From IMG/VR virus record IMGVR_UViG_3300020205_000249, positions 1-36,894 of that record: a stretch of DNA of 36,894 bases, one strand, 5' to 3'. The notes under the pieces are model-generated. The model had not been told where the DNA came from. It saw only the letters and a list, made by a program, of their open reading frames with translations, and did no database searches. Source of the stretch: a virus. Below are positions 20,717 to 28,501 of the stretch, piece after piece. Within the stretch, counting starts at the first letter, position 1. Each line of letters starts with the position of its first letter. Position numbers and translations under genes: made by a program.

Positions 20717-22718
20717 TATGATTGCCCGCCTTGGCGTTGTTCTAGGCTTAGATTCTGCGGAGTTCAGCCGTGGATTAGATTCGGCTGGTAAAAAACTTGA
20801 ACAATTTAGCCAATCAGCAGAAAAATTTGGCAGGATAGGTGCGACTGCATTATTAGCCGCAAGTGTTGCCGCCGTTAAATATGCGGATGAATTAGCCGAC
20901 GTAGCCGAAGCCAATGAAGTGGCGATTGGAACAGTATTACAGTTGTCCAATGCGCTTGCCAATTCGGGTGGTAAAGCAGACAACGCGGGCAAGATGCTAT
21001 CCGCGTTTGCTAAATTTATTGACGAAGCGGCTGGCGGTTCTGATAAAGCGCAAAAAACAGCAATTGCGTTGGGAATCAGTTTAAAAGATTTAGGCAAACT
21101 TTCTCAAGAAGAACTGTTAAACAAATTAGTTGCCAATTTAGGAAAAATTGAAGACCCGATTACGCGTAGTGCTAAATCAATGGAGGTTTTTTCCAAAGCC
21201 GCCAAAGGCGTTGACATGGTTGGTTTTGCTCAAAAAATGGGTGAAGTTAACCCAATTATTCAAGAGCAAGAAAAAGCAATTAAAGCCGCCGCCGACACTT
21301 ACGATTTGTTAGCGCAAACATCGCGTAATGTAATGGTTACATTGGCTACGCAACTGGGTCCTGTTTTAAAAGCAAGTATTGATTACATCAAAGATTTAGC
21401 CGGTGAAACAAATATTTTGGGTCCTATATTTAAAACTGTTTTCCAAACAATAGCAATATCAATTGCGGAAGTGGCATTTGTTTTAGGCGGTTTGCTTAGA
21501 CAGATGCAATTGACAATAACAATTTTCAAAAGTGTTATCCCATCTTATGATGACAAAGATTTTGAAAATGTATTTGGCAAAAAAGAAATTGCCGACATTA
21601 TTGCTCGACAAGACCTTGATAGGTTTGTAAATAAAGTAATGGGTGTCAGTGAATATGGAAATTCAATTGACGCGTTATCAAAGAAAACTGCTGTAACAAA
21701 ACCCGCTGGTGGTGGTCGTTCAGTTGCCGAATCTAAAGAAGCAGAAGCGGCAAGAAAAAGACAAATGCAACTGTATGCTCAAGGTGCGGCTAATGCTCAA
21801 AAAGCGGCAGAAGAAGATGCCAAGGCACGCGCTGAATTTTTTAGTATGTACGAAAAGGGAAATGGTGCAGTTGCAGAACGTCAACGTTTAATGAACATTG
21901 CGCTTGATAATGAAAAAGAGATGATGCGATTGGATATGAAAGCATCAACAATGCGTCAAGAAGATTTTATTCTTGAACGTGAACAAATGCAGATTAGACA
22001 ACAATTAGCGGCAAATTTAGAAGAATTGGATGCACGCAGGGATTTAACTACAACAGCCCGAGCAGAAGCGGAAGCCCGTGAAGTTGCATTGGCAGAAAAA
22101 TCGTTAGCAATTTCCCGTGAAAAATACCAACTCACCTTAAACCTAAGACAAGGTTCGTACGAGGAAGGTTTTACTAAACAAGCCATGCGGTTCTTGCGTG
22201 ATATGCCGACTGAATTAGAACAAGGTGCAAAAGCGTTTGATTCATTAATGGGCAATATGGAATCGGCTATTGATAGGTTTGTACGCACTGGCAAACTTGG
22301 ATTTAAAGACCTTGCCAAAAGCATTATTCAAGACATGATTGCCATGCAAATGAAAGCGGCGGCATCTAATTTTCTAAGTGCTTTGTTTGGGTCAATGTTT
22401 GGTATGCGTGCAAACCCGTATCAACCGGCGGCAATGGCGGGCGTTCCCGGATATGCTGATGGCGGTTCTCCTGCGGTGGGACAAGCAAGCATTGTGGGTG
22501 AACGTGGACCCGAATTGTTTGTGCCACGGACAGCGGGAAATATTATTCCAAACCATGCGTTAAGCGGTATGGGCGGCACAACAATGGTGACAAACAATTA
22601 CATTAACGCAATAGACACCAAGTCGTTTGAGGACAGATTGCTGTCAAGCCCTAATGCGGTATGGGCGGCAAATCAATACGCAGGGAAATCATTGGCAGTG
22701 AATCGAGGTCGAGCATGA
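20709..22718 (+). CDS. Tape measure protein
   Basis: This encodes 669 residues. The start ARLGVVLGLDSAEFSRGLDSAGKKLEQFSQ is the typical tape-measure opening. Long helical, Ala/Lys/Glu/Gln-rich coils follow, hydrophobic segments lie near residues 225-265, and the C-terminal GYADGG...IVGERGPELFVP motif is a hallmark. It sets tail length; by the usual rule of about 1.5 angstrom per residue the tail would be near 100 nm. It overlaps both neighbours by a few bases. Confidence 0.93.
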   Translation: MANMIARLGVVLGLDSAEFSRGLDSAGKKLEQFSQSAEKFGRIGATALLAASVAAVKYADELADVAEANEVAIGTVLQLSNALANSGGKADNAGKMLSAFAKFIDEAAGGSDKAQKTAIALGISLKDLGKLSQEELLNKLVANLGKIEDPITRSAKSMEVFSKAAKGVDMVGFAQKMGEVNPIIQEQEKAIKAAADTYDLLAQTSRNVMVTLATQLGPVLKASIDYIKDLAGETNILGPIFKTVFQTIAISIAEVAFVLGGLLRQMQLTITIFKSVIPSYDDKDFENVFGKKEIADIIARQDLDRFVNKVMGVSEYGNSIDALSKKTAVTKPAGGGRSVAESKEAEAARKRQMQLYAQGAANAQKAAEEDAKARAEFFSMYEKGNGAVAERQRLMNIALDNEKEMMRLDMKASTMRQEDFILEREQMQIRQQLAANLEELDARRDLTTTARAEAEAREVALAEKSLAISREKYQLTLNLRQGSYEEGFTKQAMRFLRDMPTELEQGAKAFDSLMGNMESAIDRFVRTGKLGFKDLAKSIIQDMIAMQMKAAASNFLSALFGSMFGMRANPYQPAAMAGVPGYADGGSPAVGQASIVGERGPELFVPRTAGNIIPNHALSGMGGTTMVTNNYINAIDTKSFEDRLLSSPNAVWAANQYAGKSLAVNRGRA

Positions 22719-23311
22719 GTTTTCAAACCATTTTTGAGATACAACAATCCATGACGGTAAACAATCGTCGTGTGGTTGGACAACAAGTCGCGCGGTCGGG
22801 TTTTATTACTGTCGCGCAATACCTAACGGCTGTGCCTTGGGTGTTTACGATACAACCTCATGCGTATTTGTATTACCCACAAGTGCGTGCAATCATTCAA
22901 GCGATTGACAATAAAGATAGACAGTTATCAGAAACCATTGTGATGACGAGTTCCAATTTGTCTTGGTTTACGTCAATGCAAGGAACGGCAACAGCGGCTA
23001 CGCTTAACGGCGCACCAGCGGCTAATACACAAACGCTTGCGTTAACATCTAACGGCACGTTTAAAGCCGGTGATTTCATTATGATTAGCGGATACACGTA
23101 CAAGATAACGGCTGATTCTGCCGGTTCATCCGTAAATATTCACCGACCTTTGATTGGTACGCCCGCATCAGGCACAACTGTTTTTATTGGTAATCAATGT
23201 ACGTTTACTGTTGTCGCAGAAGCGTGTCCAACATATACATTAAACCCAATGACCAACGGCGCATTTGTGCAATGGGATGCGCCATTTGTTTTTAGAGAGT
23301 ACATCACATGA
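22715..23311 (+). CDS. Distal tail-like structural protein
   Basis: This encodes 198 residues starting MSFQTIFEIQQSM. ATG 22715 overlaps the tape-measure stop as ATGA; an earlier in-frame start at 22661 lies within that gene. The N-terminus and C-terminus (FVQWDAPFVFREYIT) are beta-rich and flank a Thr/Ala/Gly insert with a small-barrel pattern (FKAGDFIMISGYTYKITADSAGSSVNIHRPL). Position directly after the tape measure is that of the distal tail protein (Dit/gpM-like). Name by position, not by firm homology. Confidence 0.65.
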   Translation: MSFQTIFEIQQSMTVNNRRVVGQQVARSGFITVAQYLTAVPWVFTIQPHAYLYYPQVRAIIQAIDNKDRQLSETIVMTSSNLSWFTSMQGTATAATLNGAPAANTQTLALTSNGTFKAGDFIMISGYTYKITADSAGSSVNIHRPLIGTPASGTTVFIGNQCTFTVVAEACPTYTLNPMTNGAFVQWDAPFVFREYIT

Positions 23312-23958
23312 CAACCATTAACGCGGTAACTGGTTCGCAAATTAATCATGCGGAATTTGTAAAATTAACTGTTGGCGTTGCCGGTACTGTTTATACATTT
23401 TGCAATGCCGCCGCCCCAATTACTGTGGGTGGCAATACATTTTCAAACCTTGGCGCATTGTTAAACGTTGGCGATGTTCAACGGGATATTAAAGCCACAT
23501 CAGACGATATGACGATTGCACTGACGGGAATTCTGCCGGCAAACATTGCGGTTATTTTGTCAAGCGACATTAAAGGTTCATTGGTCGAAGTGTGGCGCGG
23601 GTTTTTTGATTCCAACAATCAAATTATTACAAGCCCAACAACGCAGTTTTTTAAACGCTACCAAGGCATTATTAACAACGTAGCAATTACCGAAGATTTT
23701 AATTCTGAAATGCGCACACGGGTGGCGACTTGTTCCATATCGTGTTCGTCAATGCGTCGCATTTTGGAAAACAGATTGTCGGGAGTGCGTACAAACAAAA
23801 GTAATTGGCAATTTATTTATGGCGTAAATGAAACGTCAATGAATCGTGTGTCGGAAATATCAAATACTTATTTTGATTTTGGTTCACCGCCTAAAACAAA
23901 TACACAATCAAGCGAAACAACAGTAACAGATAATTCAGCAGGTGATGCAAGTCCATGA
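23308..23958 (+). CDS. Minor tail / hub protein (DUF2163- or gpL-like)
   Basis: This encodes 216 residues. HAEFVKLTVGVAGTVYTFCNAAAPI, then NVGDVQRDIKATSDDMTIALTGI and GSLVEVWRGFFDSNNQII, followed by FFKRYQGIINNVAITEDF, resembles the beta-structured hub proteins that follow Dit in siphophages. Cysteines sit near C168 and C172 (SISCSS context), which could bind an iron-sulfur cluster as in lambda gpL; not verified. ATGA overlaps both ends. Confidence 0.65.
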   Translation: MTTINAVTGSQINHAEFVKLTVGVAGTVYTFCNAAAPITVGGNTFSNLGALLNVGDVQRDIKATSDDMTIALTGILPANIAVILSSDIKGSLVEVWRGFFDSNNQIITSPTTQFFKRYQGIINNVAITEDFNSEMRTRVATCSISCSSMRRILENRLSGVRTNKSNWQFIYGVNETSMNRVSEISNTYFDFGSPPKTNTQSSETTVTDNSAGDASP

Positions 23959-24401
23959 TAAGACCGGCATCAAAATACGACATTCCAAGATTGCTTGAAA
24001 TTGTGGAGGCTTATTCTTATGAAAACCCTATTAAAAAACTTGGTGATTCTTGTAACCACTTTCCTCGGTATGTTGAGCAACTTTTGTTCGAAATTATCAG
24101 TGGTCGTGGTTTCATTTACATCGATTCCAATTTACGCGGTGCGATTGTTGCTTATAAAACTTCAAATATTTGGTCGCCCAAAGTAAAAGAATTAAACGAA
24201 TTGCTTTGGTGGGTTGAACCCGAACATCGCAATGGAACAATTGGCGGTAGGCTTTGGAAAGCGTTTGATGAACGTGCGCAAGCCATGTTAAAGGCGGGCG
24301 ATGTGGATTTTGTTTGTACATCAATCTCGGCAAATGGTCCTTTGATTGATTACACGCGTCATGGTTATAAACCAGTTGGCGCAACTTTCGTTAGGGAATA
24401 A
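23955..24401 (+). CDS. GNAT acetyltransferase-like protein in the tail operon
   Basis: This encodes 148 residues. MIRPASKYDIPRLLEIVEAY is a standard GNAT opening. ELNELLWWVEPEHRNGTIGGRLWKAFDERAQ gives the beta4-alpha3 acetyl-CoA loop (R/Q-x-x-G-x-G/A replaced by RNGTIGG), and LIDYTRHGYKPVGATFVRE the C-terminal strand. Lambda-like phages have an NlpC/P60 peptidase (gpK) at this place, so a GNAT here is a replacement. It might modify a tail or host protein; the substrate is unknown. Confidence 0.8.
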   Translation: MIRPASKYDIPRLLEIVEAYSYENPIKKLGDSCNHFPRYVEQLLFEIISGRGFIYIDSNLRGAIVAYKTSNIWSPKVKELNELLWWVEPEHRNGTIGGRLWKAFDERAQAMLKAGDVDFVCTSISANGPLIDYTRHGYKPVGATFVRE

Positions 24402-24403
24402 AA

Positions 24404-27400
24404 ATGGTAGCGACACTTATTGCGGCGGGCGCACAATATTTAGCAACAGCAACAGGCATGACCCTTGCCTATGCTACGTTTGCCGTTAACTTTGCTGTAT
24501 CGCTAATTGTTACTCGTATTTTTGCTGACAATCCTGAAACACAGCAAGACATGGGTGTGCGTCAACAAGTACCGCCAAGTGCAGTAAACGCAATACCTGT
24601 TGTGTATGGCGATGCGTATATGGGCGGCACGTTTGTAGATGCGGTGCTGACGACCGACCAAAAAACAATGTATTACGTTTTGGCAATCTCTAGCATAAGC
24701 GAAGCAAACGCAACGCTAGGAACTGCGGCTGGAGTGTTTAATTACGACACTACAAAAATGTTTTACGGTGACCGGTTAATTACATTTGATGGCAGTGATT
24801 TAACCAAAGTAGTAAGTCTGACCGATGAAGCGGGCAACGTTGATACAAAAATTAGCGGCAATTTATACATTAATTTGTATAAATCATCCAGTGCAGGGGT
24901 AATTGCATCCGTTAATGGCGCATCTGCGCCGAGTACCGTAATGGGCGGTTCAGACATTGCTGTTGGGCAAAGATGGCCAGCGGCTAATAGGCAGATGAAT
25001 AACTTGGGTTTTGCCATTGTTAAACTGGTTTACAACCGAGATGCTGACACCACGCAATTACAACCTATTACATTTAGCGTAAGTCATTATCCAAATGGAG
25101 CAAGCGTTGCAAAGCCCGGAGATGTGTGGCTTGATTACATAACAAATAAATCTTATGGTGGTGCAATTGGTTGGTTGCCCGATGGAACATTTACCGCTAG
25201 TTATGTTGATGCAACAAGTGCTACGGCATTAAACGCTTATTCAGATGCCACAATTACTTACACACCCGCTGGTGGTGGTTCGCTAGTAACACAAGCAAGA
25301 TACAGAATTAACGGAGTTTTAGACGCGGGACAAACAGTGCTGTCCAATTTAGACCGCATTATGTCTGCTTGCGATTCGTGGATGACGTATAACGCGGCAC
25401 TTGGTCAATGGTCGGTGGTTATAAACAAAGCCGAATCTACAGCATACGCATTTACTGATAACAATATTGTTGGCGACATTCGAGTTGGCGCAACAGATAT
25501 TACATCGTCAATTAATCAGGTTGAGGCACGTTTTCCGTTTAAATCCAATCGTGACCAAGCCTCATTTGTAAACATACAAACGCCAACCGGATTACTTTAT
25601 CCAAACGAGCCTGTTAATAAATATTCAATTACATACGACATGGTAAACGACTCGGTGCAAGCGCAATACCTTGCAAATCGTTTACTGGAACAAGCCCGTG
25701 AGGATTTACTGGTTTCGTTTAACACAACGTATTACGGCATACAAGTCGACGCGGGCAACGTAATAAGCGTAACCAATGCTGATTACGGATGGAACGCCAA
25801 ATTATTTCGCGTAATGAAAGTTAACGAAGCCTCGTTGTCTGACGGTTCACTTGGCGCACGACTTGAGTTAACTGAATACAACGCACAAGTTTATGATGAT
25901 TTTGATATTACGCAATTTACACCCGCACCTAATAGTGGTTTAGCATCACCTGTATATTTTTCGCCTTTATCTGCGCCGACCATAACAGGCTTTCCATCCG
26001 CAACAATTCCAAATTTTAGCGTTACAGTTTTTATTCCAACAACAGGTCGAGTGACATTTAATAATTTATTTTTTACTACTAGTCCTACGCCTACTGCCGC
26101 TGATTGGCAATTATTAACAAGCGCAACAACCGCAAATAATCAACCCGTTGTTAATGGAACAAATTACACATACACAAATTTAACGCTTAACACTGGTACG
26201 TATTATTTTGCTTATTTAGTTGGCAATGACATAACCACCTCTACGTTAAGTCCAATCAGTGCTTCATTTGTTTGGAACCCAGTATCAGGTGCAGGTGAGG
26301 CTGGACCTTTGGCAGATATATCAGGATTAACTGTATTTTCAAGGTCAACCGCAGGAGTGGTTACTCCATCAACAGCGACACTTACCGCCGTTACTCAAAA
26401 CATAACAACACCTACTTACGCTTGGACTATTACGGGAGCAACACCTACAACTGGCTCGGCTTCTACAATTACTATTACACCTAATTCCGGCATAACAACT
26501 ATTACAGCGTCTGTAGTTATTAATGGTACTAACTTAACAAGCGCCATTACAAGAAGCATTACAACAACTGTTGTTGATGATGGTGCTAACGGTACTAATG
26601 GAACAAATGGAACTAACGGCACTAATGGAACAAACGGAACAAACGGAACTAACGGTGCAAATGGCGCATCCGCAAGGATTATGTATGCTCGCATTGCAAG
26701 CAATCCACAGCCCGTATCAGGCACAGTAACAGTAGCGGGTGACAATCGACCAACGGGTGCAGAAAGTAGTGCGGTATGGGGTGCGGCATTTAATGTTATT
26801 TGGTACGCAAATGACCCTACACCATCAAGTAATAATTCTTTGTATCAAGCGGATGGCGTTTACAACGGCACAAATACGGCTTGGGCAACGCCTTATATTT
26901 CATCATTAAAAGTTGGTGAGTTATCTGCCGTTTCTACCAATACAGGAAGTTTGACCGTTACTGGAACATTTCAATCTAATACTGCGGCTATTAGCAGTAC
27001 AACAATGACGGGTTCCGGCGGTGTTTTGTATTCAACCGGCAATTTTGCGTTTGGTAATTCAACAACTAACATTTCGTTTAATGGCACGCAAATGACCCTT
27101 AACGGCAATGTTGTTGCTACTGGAAACATTAATGCTAATGCCGTAACATTAACTTCTAGTGCTTTTACATCCGCTACGTTTTTAAACACTACAGGCGCAT
27201 ATCAAGATGCACAAACATTATCAATAACAACTAACGGAAGCCAAGTGTATGTTGCTTCATCAGGCAGTCCAATCAGCGGAACTTTTGTAGATGGAGAAAA
27301 CACAGGAAGTTTTAACCCGCAATTTAGATTACTTAGAGACTCAACCGTTTTAATGGAAGGCGGTTTTAACCCGTCAATGTCTTATAGCGATACGCCATCA

Positions 27401-27514
27401 GCGGGAACTTACACATATAAGTTGCAAGTTATCAGTACAAATCCTAGCGGAACTATCAATACATACGCAGGAATTTCTAATCGTTCACTATTTGCAATTG
27501 AGACAAAACGATGA
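24404..27514 (+). CDS. Central tail tip / host-specificity protein (J-like) with collagen-like stalk
   Basis: This encodes 1036 residues. It has a hydrophobic N-terminus (1-45), a J-like hub domain with QQVPPSAVNAIPVVYGDAYMGGTFVDAVLT, a region with DRIMSACDSWMTYNAALGQWSVVINK (baseplate-hub/fibronectin-like), then beta domains. Residues 727-753 are nine Gly-X-Asn triplets (Gly-Thr-Asn seven times), a collagen-like stalk. A C-terminal jelly-roll-like domain (FVDGENTGSFNPQFRLLRDSTVLMEGG) could bind receptor. It forms the tail tip and helps recognise the host. Confidence 0.85.
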   Translation: MVATLIAAGAQYLATATGMTLAYATFAVNFAVSLIVTRIFADNPETQQDMGVRQQVPPSAVNAIPVVYGDAYMGGTFVDAVLTTDQKTMYYVLAISSISEANATLGTAAGVFNYDTTKMFYGDRLITFDGSDLTKVVSLTDEAGNVDTKISGNLYINLYKSSSAGVIASVNGASAPSTVMGGSDIAVGQRWPAANRQMNNLGFAIVKLVYNRDADTTQLQPITFSVSHYPNGASVAKPGDVWLDYITNKSYGGAIGWLPDGTFTASYVDATSATALNAYSDATITYTPAGGGSLVTQARYRINGVLDAGQTVLSNLDRIMSACDSWMTYNAALGQWSVVINKAESTAYAFTDNNIVGDIRVGATDITSSINQVEARFPFKSNRDQASFVNIQTPTGLLYPNEPVNKYSITYDMVNDSVQAQYLANRLLEQAREDLLVSFNTTYYGIQVDAGNVISVTNADYGWNAKLFRVMKVNEASLSDGSLGARLELTEYNAQVYDDFDITQFTPAPNSGLASPVYFSPLSAPTITGFPSATIPNFSVTVFIPTTGRVTFNNLFFTTSPTPTAADWQLLTSATTANNQPVVNGTNYTYTNLTLNTGTYYFAYLVGNDITTSTLSPISASFVWNPVSGAGEAGPLADISGLTVFSRSTAGVVTPSTATLTAVTQNITTPTYAWTITGATPTTGSASTITITPNSGITTITASVVINGTNLTSAITRSITTTVVDDGANGTNGTNGTNGTNGTNGTNGTNGANGASARIMYARIASNPQPVSGTVTVAGDNRPTGAESSAVWGAAFNVIWYANDPTPSSNNSLYQADGVYNGTNTAWATPYISSLKVGELSAVSTNTGSLTVTGTFQSNTAAISSTTMTGSGGVLYSTGNFAFGNSTTNISFNGTQMTLNGNVVATGNINANAVTLTSSAFTSATFLNTTGAYQDAQTLSITTNGSQVYVASSGSPISGTFVDGENTGSFNPQFRLLRDSTVLMEGGFNPSMSYSDTPSAGTYTYKLQVISTNPSGTINTYAGISNRSLFAIETKR
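26582..26662 (+). repeat. Collagen-like 9-bp coding repeats (Gly-X-Asn)
   Basis: Nine consecutive 9-bp units encode Gly-Ala-Asn, seven Gly-Thr-Asn, and Gly-Ala-Asn. Codons vary (GGT/GGA/GGC, ACT/ACA, AAT/AAC), so the repeat is maintained at protein level, yet its units are similar enough for slippage. Confidence 0.9.
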
Positions 27515-27921
27515 GTTACATAATTTATTCCCAAACCACTGGTCAAATTTTAAGAGTTGTTCAAACAAATGATATTGAATCGCAATTACAAGATGGCGAA
27601 TCATACATTGATGGTGCAATTAATGATTCTGCTTATTACATTGAAAATGAATTGCCAGTAGCAATACCGCCTAAACCTAGCCAATATTCAATTTTTGATT
27701 TCACTACAAAGCAATGGGTTCAAAACGAAACAATGGCCATTTCTGATGTTTCTATTAAACGTCAAAGATTGTTGTATGCAAGCGATTGGACACAAATACC
27801 TAATGGACCTTTAACGGCAGAACAGCAAACGGCTTGGGCAACTTACAGGCAAGAATTGCGAGACGTACCGCAACAATCAGGCTATCCATATAATGTTGTT
27901 TGGCCTGTTGCTCCAAATTAA
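27511..27921 (+). CDS. Tail-fibre assembly-like protein
   Basis: This encodes 136 residues. The N-terminal MSYIIYSQTTGQILRVVQ and the C-terminal RQRLLYASDWTQIPNGPLTAEQQTAWATYRQELRDVPQQSGYPYNVVWP are typical of phage tail-fibre assembly/chaperone proteins and XkdW-like proteins. The C-terminal block is the most conserved part of these families. It could be a chaperone or fibre component. The start overlaps the J-like gene by 4 bp (ATGA). Confidence 0.75.
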   Translation: MSYIIYSQTTGQILRVVQTNDIESQLQDGESYIDGAINDSAYYIENELPVAIPPKPSQYSIFDFTTKQWVQNETMAISDVSIKRQRLLYASDWTQIPNGPLTAEQQTAWATYRQELRDVPQQSGYPYNVVWPVAPN

Positions 27922-27975
27922 ATAAACGGCTAGAATTTACACAATACAAGACATCATTCCCCCGCGAGTACGCGG
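27908..27975 (+). promoter_or_regulatory. Candidate fibre-module promoter and leader hairpin
   Basis: TTGCTC (27908-27913) lies 17 bp before TAGAAT (27931-27936), giving a predicted +1 near 27943. The leader holds CCGCG-AGTA-CGCGG (27962-27975), with ACAT/ATGT flanks able to extend the stem. The next gene starts at 28006. Confidence 0.45.
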
Positions 27976-28005
27976 ATGTTCCAACTATGTATAGGGAACG
28001 CAACG

Positions 28006-28491
28006 ATGGCGCTCTTTTCCAAAAATGTCATAACGCAAGTTAGCGGCTTTGACAATCCTCTTATTACTGGCGAATTGGTTTACAACCAACGATGGTATTG
28101 GAATCTGACGATTCTTGACGTTGCCGGTGCGCCTGTAAATTTGACCACTGCAACTATTACAGCGGACATTGCTCGTAGGCAAATTTCAAACTTAGTTGAT
28201 ACACGTAATGGTTTGTCGTTTGACGTTGCTAATTACGCAACTGTTCCTACGCCTATAAACCTAACGATTACCAACAAGGTTAATGCCGCTGGTTCATTTA
28301 CATTGGTCATTGACGATACTGCGTGGGGTTTAATTAACTCTGACCCGCAGTTAAAAATTGACGAACAAAACCCTGTTTGTTTTACAGGAAAAATAAAACT
28401 TGCATTTGCCGCCGCTTCCCCGACCCCTGCCGAAGATGACATTATTTTCTTAATGTTCTTGGTTCGTTCGGATGGTGTGACTGTTCTTTAA
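28006..28491 (+). CDS. Putative minor virion / fibre-base protein
   Basis: This encodes 161 residues starting MALFSKNVITQVSGFDNPL. ATG 28006 is chosen because AGGGA lies eight bases upstream; an in-frame ATG at 27976 has no such site. The protein is beta-rich (YNQRWYWNLTILDVAGAPVNLTTATITADIARR; FTGKIKLAFAAA...IIFLMFLVRSDGVTVL), resembling N-terminal anchoring domains of baseplate/upper-tail proteins. It may link fibre to tail tip. Confidence 0.65.
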   Translation: MALFSKNVITQVSGFDNPLITGELVYNQRWYWNLTILDVAGAPVNLTTATITADIARRQISNLVDTRNGLSFDVANYATVPTPINLTITNKVNAAGSFTLVIDDTAWGLINSDPQLKIDEQNPVCFTGKIKLAFAAASPTPAEDDIIFLMFLVRSDGVTVL

Positions 28492-28501
28492 GGGGTAAAA
28501 A

